A stretch of 17,136 bases of DNA from CAZCWX01 sp964502465. Its GTDB lineage: Bacteria > Desulfobacterota > Binatia > Bin18. Positions 1 to 5,223 of the stretch are shown one piece after another (within the stretch, counting starts at the first letter, position 1; every line of letters begins with the position of its first letter). The notes below the pieces were generated by a model. The model did not search any database. It worked only from the letters and a program-made list of their open reading frames with translations, and was not told the DNA's origin. The position numbers and the translations under genes are program-made. Location of the stretch: positions 1 to 17,136 of the forward strand of contig CAZCWX010000667.1 in the NCBI GenBank assembly GCA_964502465.1, read 5' to 3'.

Positions 1-632
1 CCCTGTCCCTCTGGTGGCGCAGCCATCCTGGCTGCGTGCAGGCTGGAAGCCTGCTCCACAAAGGGAGAGGGAACCTGTTTGCGTAGTGTCTCAACAATCT
101 CCAACCCTGCCCGCACCGCGCGGCGGGCGTCGTCTTCATGCGCCACGGGATAGCCAAAGTAGACAAGCAGCCCGTCGCCCAGATACTGGGCAATGTACCC
201 TTCATGGCGCTGGATCACTGCGGCACAGGTCTGTTGATACTGTCGCACCACCTCACGCAAGTCTTCGGGATCAAGTTGTGTGGACAGGGCAGTTGAACCG
301 ACCAGATCACAGAACATCACGGTTAACTGCCGCCGTTCGGCGACGGGGTCTAGGGTCTGGGGTCTAGGATCTAGGATCTGAACGGTGGGAGTTCGCCCTT
401 GTCCCTCTGACGCTAGACTCTGGACGCTAGACTCTAGACTGCTGGTGCCCGCCCACACCAAGACCTTGCCATTCTCGTCCACGGCCAGCCGTTTGGCCTC
501 GATGAGTTCGGCCTTTACGTCTTCGAGGAAGTCATCATCGAGAGCAAACTCGCGCTGTAGTGCCCGATACGATACGCGTCCGTCGCGCTGCAACCACACG
601 AGCGTTTGTGCCACCACTTCAGAAAACTTCAT
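1..632 (-). CDS. Class III adenylate/guanylate cyclase, N-terminal part (partial)
   Basis: Partial gene, 210 codons seen, running off the left edge. It should make cyclic nucleotide from ATP or GTP. Residues 1-60 form a small winged-helix-like leader domain (MKFSEVVAQTLVWLQ start) of the kind found before the cyclase domain in large cyclase/ATPase regulators. The catalytic domain begins near residue 98 (AERRQLTVMFCDLVGST) with metal-binding Asp109 and Asp153 (YLGDG). The linker at residues 66-96 is encoded by 7-bp tandem repeats, and residues 191-210 by a double-hairpin repeat; both keep the frame open. In the family, an AAA/NACHT-like ATPase and TPR repeats often follow, but here that part lies outside the window. 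It starts 32 nt after the flavoprotein gene, so it is probably the last gene of that operon. Ribosome binding site weak (GAGAG). The cyclase call is firm; the full architecture is inferred. Confidence 0.88.
   Translation of the reverse strand, partial: MKFSEVVAQTLVWLQRDGRVSYRALQREFALDDDFLEDVKAELIEAKRLAVDENGKVLVWAGTSSLESSVQSLASEGQGRTPTVQILDPRPQTLDPVAERRQLTVMFCDLVGSTALSTQLDPEDLREVVRQYQQTCAAVIQRHEGYIAQYLGDGLLVYFGYPVAHEDDARRAVRAGLEIVETLRKQVPSPFVEQASSLHAARMAAPPEGQ
14..60. repeat. Double-hairpin dispersed repeat inside cyclase gene
   Basis: Two adjacent perfect hairpins: GCAGCCA-TCC-TGGCTGC (19-35) and GCAGGCT-GGA-AGCCTGC (38-54). The arrangement resembles REP/BIME-like intergenic repeats seen in many bacterial genomes, but here it is read in frame as residues about 192-206 of the cyclase (EQASSLHAARMAAPP). 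Copy number cannot be judged from this window. Confidence 0.7.
347..443. repeat. Two blocks of 7-bp tandem repeats in cyclase linker
   Basis: Block one (347-381) is five units of GRTCTRG; block two (409-443) is five units of GACKCTR, counting a degenerate last unit. They are separated by 27 bp of non-repeat sequence. On the coding (minus) strand they encode the linker SLESSVQSLASEGQG and TPTVQILDPRPQTLDP between the leader domain and the cyclase domain. No stop codon is produced. Confidence 0.75.
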
Positions 633-664
633 GCGCCGCTCTCATTTATTTGCCGAACATCCCA

Positions 665-1426
665 TTAGCTCTTCGGCTCTAGCCTGTCCGCTAGCTCTCG
701 CTTCAATCGCGCAAAGACATCGACGCCTTCTCTCACCACCGCTGATCCAATCTGAATAGCCTTGATTCCACTGCGGAGGACAGCGTGTGCCTCGGTTCCA
801 CTGGAAACACCACCGACACCGATCACGTCAAGCCGGCCTTTGGACGCTTGCAGAATAGCCTGAGCTTGTGAAGGACCGCCATTTGTCGAAACGTTGTGGC
901 AAATCACGGCTGGAACACCAGCATCGAAGAGAGCAGTCGCAATGTCTGAAAGCGGTAGTGGGACAGTCGCAGGAAGTTTGACTGCGATTGGAGCGGAAAC
1001 CGCTTGCCGCATTGCGGAGCCGATCCCACGTAAATGATCTGCCGAACTGAAAGGCGAGAGGTGAGTATGCACGTGTGGATCGTTGAAGTTGATTTCAATG
1101 AGATCGGCTCCTGCCGTCGCAAGAGCGTTGGCGACAAGAACGAAATCGTCAACTGCAAATCCAGCCACGCTGGCAAGAATCGGCTTCCCTCTTCGTCGCA
1201 GCTCTGGCATCAATTCCACATAGTAGGCATAGCCAGGATTCTCGATGCCGCACCGCGCACCCGGATCAAGGAATGATTCCGGTGTGATGGATTTGGTGAC
1301 GACTGCTCCACTCTCCGAGTGGGCAAGCGCTAAGAGTTCTTCTCGACTTGTCGAGAGTGCACCAGCGGCATTCATGAGACAAAAAGGAAATGACACGCCG
1401 GCAATGGTAGGAGCACTACTTATCAT
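665..1426 (-). CDS. Dihydroorotate dehydrogenase-like flavoprotein (variant active site)
   Basis: A 253-aa FMN-dependent TIM-barrel protein resembling class 1 dihydroorotate dehydrogenases. Seen: MNAAG near residue 18, TKSIT (Lys45) at the flavin, Lys150, HNVS (Asn178), and the FMN-phosphate loops GVGGV (203-207) and IQIGSA (225-230). The usual active-site stretch NLSCPN is replaced by NFNDPH (113-118), with no cysteine close by, so ordinary pyrimidine synthesis is doubtful; no other pyr gene is nearby. Start chosen at the ATG at 1426 because GGAGGG lies just upstream; an in-frame start at 1483 would overlap the preceding small gene and lacks such a site. It lies between a small membrane-protein gene and the cyclase gene. 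Substrate unknown; it could be a dihydropyrimidine-type or another enoate-type reductase. Confidence 0.8.
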   Translation of the reverse strand: MISSAPTIAGVSFPFCLMNAAGALSTSREELLALAHSESGAVVTKSITPESFLDPGARCGIENPGYAYYVELMPELRRRGKPILASVAGFAVDDFVLVANALATAGADLIEINFNDPHVHTHLSPFSSADHLRGIGSAMRQAVSAPIAVKLPATVPLPLSDIATALFDAGVPAVICHNVSTNGGPSQAQAILQASKGRLDVIGVGGVSSGTEAHAVLRSGIKAIQIGSAVVREGVDVFARLKRELADRLEPKS

Positions 1427-1464
1427 TCCTTCACCCTCCTCTCGGGAAGTAGCCTCAGATGGAA

Positions 1465-1569
1465 TTATTCTTTGCCTTTCCACTTGAGTCCTTTATCGGT
1501 AAAAATGATGAAGCCGATGATGAGGGCTATCACTCCAAGGCCAATAAAGAACAATTCCAGCGGATTCAT
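1465..1569 (-). CDS. Small single-pass membrane protein, 34 aa
   Basis: A tiny gene starting MNPLELFFIGLGVIALIIGF and ending in a basic tail (KGLKWKGKE). Residues about 4-22 form one hydrophobic helix, with the positively charged C-terminus predicted to face the cytoplasm. Its ATG overlaps the stop of the preceding gene (ATGA), and the ribosome site GGAGGTGAAGTC sits inside the end of that gene, so the two are very probably translationally coupled. The good ribosome site, overlap and protein-like composition make it a real gene rather than chance. Function unknown; it may work together with the coupled 81-aa membrane protein. Confidence 0.72.
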   Translation of the reverse strand: MNPLELFFIGLGVIALIIGFIIFTDKGLKWKGKE

Positions 1570-1811
1570 GACTTCACCTCCGTGCCGTCCAGAATATAGC
1601 CAAACACAGCAAAAAGCACCCCGATAAAGAACCCGAAAGCAGCTACACGCAAATCCACTGTCTCTGGCTTAGTCAGCGGCGTAATGCCCAGAACTGCAAT
1701 GGCGATCTTGGAAAGATCCCAGCAATACTTCGCAAGGTTATCCTTTTGTTCCTTGGTGCGAAGGATTCGCACGGTTTCGTTGGCAGAATGCTCCCCCTCA
1801 CGGGAGAGCAA
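1566..1811 (-). CDS. Small two-helix membrane protein, unknown function
   Basis: About 81 aa. A charged N-terminal part (KEQKDNLAKYCWDLSK) is followed by two hydrophobic stretches, IAIAVLGITPL and VAAFGFFIGVLFAVFGYIL, then a short tail (DGTEVKS). I do not recognise a named family. The start is uncertain: the longest frame begins at a TTG at 1811 that overlaps the end of the hydrolase gene by 14 nt and has no clear ribosome site; a GTG at 1772 is the alternative. The stop overlaps the start of the 34-aa gene. Position inside the unit hydrolase, two membrane proteins, flavoprotein, cyclase suggests co-transcription. Confidence 0.65.
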   Translation of the reverse strand: MLSREGEHSANETVRILRTKEQKDNLAKYCWDLSKIAIAVLGITPLTKPETVDLRVAAFGFFIGVLFAVFGYILDGTEVKS

Positions 1812-2655
1812 TGTTTATTGTTTCCGCTAGTTGCGGCGTTTTGCCTTCTTCCGACGCGAAACGCCCAGCCGCAACTTTGTCATCGTGCGAAAATGACACC
1901 CAGAGGTTTTTTGCTCGGGCCTCGGCAAAGAAGCGCTTTTTGGCTGCAATAGTTGTCAGCGGGTCTGTATCATAGGCCGCGTTCCAGGCTAGGCGCAGGT
2001 GCGAAGTGGTAGGAACAATGTCGGCAAGGTGGATGAGCCCAGTGCCACCGGATTCTACAATCACACATTGATGCGGACTGGTATGCCCACCTGACACAGC
2101 CGTGCGGATCTGTGGAGTAATTGCGGTGTCGCCTGCAATCAGTTCCACTCTTTCTAGTAGTTGCAAACATTCAGGAGCGTGCCGATAGGCAGCAGCCAGA
2201 CGCTCGTCCGGCGGAGCCGTGGCCAAGTCCCACTCGGCCTTCTGGAGGTAAAGGCGTGCATTGGTGAATACTGGCCGAATCTCCCCGCTGGCAGATTTGT
2301 CAATCACTCCGCCAACATGATCGAAGTGCAGGTGTGAGAGGATCACATGGGTCACGTCCTGTGGCGTGAACCCGAGGGTCCGTAAATCTCCTACCAAACC
2401 TTCTCCAAACTCTGGAGTGTAGATCGCTCGTTCCCGTTCGTTCAGACGGTTGCCAATCCCAGTATCGACGAGAACGAGTTCCGCGCCAGTGACAATCAAG
2501 GGACAGGTCAGGCTGAGTTTGATGCGGTGGCGGGTATTCGCGGGTTTCTCTTTTTCCCACAATTCGCGGGGGACGATACCAAACTGCGCCCCTCCATCAT
2601 CCCACCAAAAGCCAGCGTTAAGAAAATGAATCGTGATATTCCCAGCTTGCAACAT
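1798..2655 (-). CDS. Metallo-beta-lactamase-fold hydrolase (lactonase-like)
   Basis: A 285-aa MBL-fold metal-dependent hydrolase, first gene of the leftward unit. The zinc motif SHLHFDH gives His108, His110, Asp112 and His113; further ligands are His191 (GGHT), Asp212 (LADIVP) and His257 (FSHD). Full length and complete ligand set suggest an active enzyme. Size and layout (long N-terminal strand region, GIGNRL loop) fit the group that includes quorum-quenching N-acyl homoserine lactonases and other lactone or ester hydrolases; the substrate cannot be read from sequence. No Shine-Dalgarno site precedes the ATG, while a minus-10-like TATAGT lies only 7 nt upstream, so the mRNA may be leaderless. 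No signal peptide, so cytoplasmic. Confidence 0.87.
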   Translation of the reverse strand: MLQAGNITIHFLNAGFWWDDGGAQFGIVPRELWEKEKPANTRHRIKLSLTCPLIVTGAELVLVDTGIGNRLNERERAIYTPEFGEGLVGDLRTLGFTPQDVTHVILSHLHFDHVGGVIDKSASGEIRPVFTNARLYLQKAEWDLATAPPDERLAAAYRHAPECLQLLERVELIAGDTAITPQIRTAVSGGHTSPHQCVIVESGGTGLIHLADIVPTTSHLRLAWNAAYDTDPLTTIAAKKRFFAEARAKNLWVSFSHDDKVAAGRFASEEGKTPQLAETINIALP

Positions 2656-2662
2656 GCCTGCG

Positions 2663-2692
2663 ACTATAGCTGAGCGGCTCGTACTTCGACAA
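2663..2692 (-). promoter_or_regulatory. Possible leaderless promoter for MBL-fold gene
   Basis: On the minus strand, TTGTCG (2687-2692), an 18-nt spacer and TATAGT (2663-2668) resemble sigma-70 boxes (4/6 and 5/6 matches). The ATG begins 7 nt after the minus-10 box, which would put the transcription start at or next to the start codon. The minus-35 box lies within an 11-mer (2684-2694) identical to part of the repeat at 7632-7642. Confidence 0.35.
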
Positions 2693-2751
2693 GCGTAAGA
2701 TGAAAAGTGCTGACAACAAAGAGAGACAATCTGGTTCCCTTCGTTTCCCGT

Positions 2752-2781
2752 TTGACAACACTGTCCATCCGTGTCTACAGT
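2752..2781 (+). promoter_or_regulatory. Putative sigma-70 promoter of LLM oxidoreductase gene
   Basis: TTGACA (2752-2757, perfect consensus), an 18-nt spacer, then TACAGT (2776-2781, 4/6). Expected transcription start near 2788, leaving a leader of about 45 nt before the ATG at 2833, with GAAGGAGGG as ribosome site. Found by eye only. Confidence 0.4.
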
Positions 2782-2832
2782 TTTGAGGCCAATAGGCAGA
2801 CAGAGCGATCATCACGAAGGAGGGCAGTGTCT

Positions 2833-3705
2833 ATGAAGATCGGCGTGTCAGTGTTTTTAACGGAGCATTCTGGAAATCCAGGAGAAATCGCCCGCGAGGC
2901 AGAACACCTTGGTTTCGAGTCGATGTGGGTCGCTGAGCACATCGCTGTCCCGACGCACTATACCACGTATTACCCGCGCTCGGCTGATGGCAAAGTGCCA
3001 GAGTTTTACGCTCATCTGGTTGATCCATTTGTGGCCCTGACCGCAGCGGCGCAGACAACCAAGAGTATCCGGCTTGGCACGGCGATTTGCCTGCTGCCGC
3101 AACATGATGTGATCACTATCGCCAAAACGACCGCCACTCTCGATCTCTACTCCCAGGGGCGGTTGATCCTCGGCATCGGCGCGGGATGGTTTGCCGAGGA
3201 AGCCCAGCTCTTCGGGGTGCAATTCAATAAACGCTGGCAGCACCTGCGGGAGTCAGTCGAGGCCCTGCGAGAGCTGTGGAGTAAAGACGAAGCCAGCTAC
3301 GAAGGCGAGTTCATCAAGTTCCCGCCGATCAGGATCTTTCCCAAGCCTGTACAGAAAGCTGCTCTGCCGATCTGGCTCGGCGCACATGATCCCAGGTATG
3401 CACCCAAGCGAGTCGCACGGTATGCCGACGGCTGGTTTCCCGCAAACCTGTCGCCTGAGAAATTCAAGGAGACAATACCCGAGATCAAGCGCTTGGCCAA
3501 AGACAGTGGCCGTGATCCAGGCAGCTTGGAATTCTCAGTCCTGATGATGGCGCAAGGAGAAGGACCGACTGTTGAGGTCATGAAACGATATCAAGAGGCA
3601 GGGGTCAGTCGCATGATTGTCCTGGCCTGGGCAGCCGCTTCGGGCAGCGGTGTCGAAGCCGTCAAAAGCCTCGCCCCTATCGTCGAGCGAGCGCAGAGTG
3701 TTTAA
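2833..3705 (+). CDS. LLM class flavin-dependent oxidoreductase
   Basis: A 290-aa luciferase-like (LLM) TIM-barrel enzyme, probably using F420 or FMN to oxidise or reduce an organic substrate in the cytoplasm. Seen: N-terminal strand MKIGVSVFLTE, the LGFESMWVAEH motif with His36, IRLGTAICLLPQHD, and the conserved GRLILGIGAGW loop (110-119). It resembles the subgroup often described as probable F420-dependent oxidoreductases. The start at 2833 is chosen for the GAAGGAGGG ribosome site; a longer in-frame start at 2707 would place the promoter-like boxes inside the gene. It is divergent from the MBL-fold gene and leads the plus-strand cluster, with a 133-nt gap to the next gene, so it may be a separate transcript. 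Cofactor and substrate are uncertain. Confidence 0.88.
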   Translation: MKIGVSVFLTEHSGNPGEIAREAEHLGFESMWVAEHIAVPTHYTTYYPRSADGKVPEFYAHLVDPFVALTAAAQTTKSIRLGTAICLLPQHDVITIAKTTATLDLYSQGRLILGIGAGWFAEEAQLFGVQFNKRWQHLRESVEALRELWSKDEASYEGEFIKFPPIRIFPKPVQKAALPIWLGAHDPRYAPKRVARYADGWFPANLSPEKFKETIPEIKRLAKDSGRDPGSLEFSVLMMAQGEGPTVEVMKRYQEAGVSRMIVLAWAAASGSGVEAVKSLAPIVERAQSV

Positions 3706-3793
3706 GGTCCTCTGGACGCAGCAAGAAAAAAGAAGGAATGACCGAAATTTTTGACGAGAAGGCGAGCACTGTCTCCCGGGAAGTTCAGGTTTT

Positions 3794-3823
3794 TTGAAGG
3801 GCTGTCTGCTGTAGCGATATTAA
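3794..3823 (+). promoter_or_regulatory. Weak putative promoter of the toxin-antitoxin-like pair
   Basis: TTGAAG (3794-3799), 18-nt spacer, TATTAA (3818-3823). Both boxes match consensus only partly. The ATG of the nuclease-like gene follows at 3839, so the leader would be very short and there is no visible Shine-Dalgarno site. Confidence 0.3.
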
Positions 3824-3838
3824 TCGTCCATTCACGCA

Positions 3839-4129
3839 ATGGTATCCCTAGTACGTCTCACCGAAGAACGGTGGCAACATATTGTTCGCCGACATCGCGA
3901 AATGACCGATCAACGTGGACGGACTCTGGAAACGATCGCGGAACCGGATACGATTCAGCAAGGAGACTTTGGTGAATTGCTTGGCATTCGTTTCTATCCG
4001 CAGACGCCATTGACTAGCAAATTCCTAGTGGTGGCATATAAAGAAGTCAGTTCTGAGGATGGATTTATCCTCACTGCCTATTTCACCAGTCAGCCGTCAG
4101 CCAGGAGGGTAACAGTATGGAAGCAGTAA
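3839..4129 (+). CDS. PBECR/DUF4258-like nuclease, candidate toxin
   Basis: A 96-aa protein with the pattern LTEERWQHIVRRH (His14, His19), a central GELLGIRFYP strand, LTSKFLVVAYKE (Lys61) and ILTAYFTSQ (Thr79, Tyr81). This layout resembles the small Barnase-EndoU-ColicinE5/D-RelE-like and DUF4258 nuclease folds, which often act as toxins cutting RNA. It overlaps the following DUF2283 gene by 13 nt, the usual tight pairing of a toxin-antitoxin module, here toxin first. No ribosome site is obvious. Family membership is from memory of the motif pattern, not from a search; toxicity is inferred. Confidence 0.6.
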   Translation: MVSLVRLTEERWQHIVRRHREMTDQRGRTLETIAEPDTIQQGDFGELLGIRFYPQTPLTSKFLVVAYKEVSSEDGFILTAYFTSQPSARRVTVWKQ

Positions 4130-4365
4130 AAATTCTCGAAAAACCAGATTCGATCACCTGGGAGTATGATGAAGACGCAGATGTCCTCTACCTCTCTATC
4201 GATGAACCTCAACCGGCTGTGGGGATAGACATCGGCGAAGGAGTTATTCTTCGCTATGATGAGACCCAGAAGACGGTGGTAGGACTCACCTTGATCGGAC
4301 TGCGAGCGCGGCTGCTTAAAGGCCTACAAAGCCAAACTGCAAGCGCAGCAACGGGAGCACCCTAA
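4117..4365 (+). CDS. DUF2283 domain protein, candidate antitoxin
   Basis: An 82-aa protein with the DUF2283 hallmark: WEYDEDADVLYLSIDEPQPA, then GIDIGEGVILRYDETQKTVVGLTLIG. DUF2283 proteins are small acidic beta-rich proteins often encoded beside small DUF4258 or similar toxins. A strong ribosome site (AGGAGGGT) precedes the ATG, unlike the upstream partner, which fits higher antitoxin synthesis. The C-terminus (KGLQSQTASAATGAP) is low in order. The stop is 1 nt before the ATG of the aldo/keto reductase, so the pair is probably read through into that gene. Confidence 0.8.
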   Translation: MEAVKILEKPDSITWEYDEDADVLYLSIDEPQPAVGIDIGEGVILRYDETQKTVVGLTLIGLRARLLKGLQSQTASAATGAP

Positions 4366-4366
4366 C

Positions 4367-5170
4367 ATGGAATTAAAACCACTCGGCAACACTGGTGTGA
4401 TGGTCCCGGAGATCGGGCTGGGTGTGTGGAGATATAGCGGCGGCGTGGAGCCCTTGCGCCGGGGCATTGAACTCGGAGCGTTTCTCATTGATACAGCAGA
4501 AATGTATGGCACCGAAGATGTGGTCGGCCAGGCAATCAAGAGCAGCCGCGACCAGGTGTTTCTTGCCACGAAGGTGTCAGGTGGTCACCTCCGGTACGAT
4601 GACGTAATACGGGCGGCAGAAGCCAGTCTGCGCCGGTTGGATACAGGGTACATTGATTTGTACCAGATCCACTGGCCAAACTCGTCCATTCCGATCCAGG
4701 AAACCATGCGGGCCATGGAAGCGATGGTAGACCGAGGGCTGGTCAAATATATCGGTGTTAGCAACTTTTCCCTCGGTCAACTGCACGAGGCCCGGATGGC
4801 CATGAGCAAATACCCTATCGTTTCCAACCAGGTCTTATACAATCTGAATCGCCGGCAGATCGAGCGGGATTTATTGCCTTACTGCTTGATGAATCAGATA
4901 ACAATCATCGGCTACACACCGTTGGATGATGGTCGTCTCGCAACCCGGTCATGGGGGCAGTCGAGCCGGGGGATGCAAGCGCTGGAACTGGTAGCAGGCC
5001 AAGTACAGAAGACCCTCGCTCAGGTAGCGCTAAACTGGTGTACCTCACGCCCGAACGTTATCACTATCCCCAAGTCCAACAGCCTGGTCCGCACCGAAGA
5101 GAACTGCGGCGCTTCTGGCTGGCGACTCTCCCAGGCGCAGATCCAGTTTTTAGATGCCGCCTTTGCGTAA
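4367..5170 (+). CDS. Aldo/keto reductase
   Basis: A 267-aa NAD(P)H-dependent carbonyl reductase of the aldo/keto reductase barrel family. The catalytic tetrad is complete: Asp42 and Tyr47 (IDTAEMYG), Lys69 (ATKVSG) and His102 (YQIHWPN). Family signatures GYIDLYQIHWP, GLVKYIGVSNFS and the cofactor-binding IPKSNS near the C-terminus are visible. It is somewhat short for the family (270-320 aa usual), so the C-terminal loop that shapes substrate choice is reduced. It starts 1 nt after the DUF2283 gene, with GGGAG as ribosome site, and lies 53 nt before the molybdenum hydroxylase large subunit. In this context it may reduce an aldehyde or ketone intermediate; the substrate is unknown. Confidence 0.9.
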   Translation: MELKPLGNTGVMVPEIGLGVWRYSGGVEPLRRGIELGAFLIDTAEMYGTEDVVGQAIKSSRDQVFLATKVSGGHLRYDDVIRAAEASLRRLDTGYIDLYQIHWPNSSIPIQETMRAMEAMVDRGLVKYIGVSNFSLGQLHEARMAMSKYPIVSNQVLYNLNRRQIERDLLPYCLMNQITIIGYTPLDDGRLATRSWGQSSRGMQALELVAGQVQKTLAQVALNWCTSRPNVITIPKSNSLVRTEENCGASGWRLSQAQIQFLDAAFA

Positions 5171-5223
5171 CTGCGAAACAACCCAGGGATCAACAGATGT
5201 GAGAAATCAGTAAGGAGGAAACC

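Noticed and set aside
347..443. CRISPR-like array
   Set aside because: Units are 7 bp with no spacers, so it is a simple tandem repeat.
3706..3838. Terminator after the LLM oxidoreductase gene
   Set aside because: T-runs are present but I found no convincing stem directly before them.
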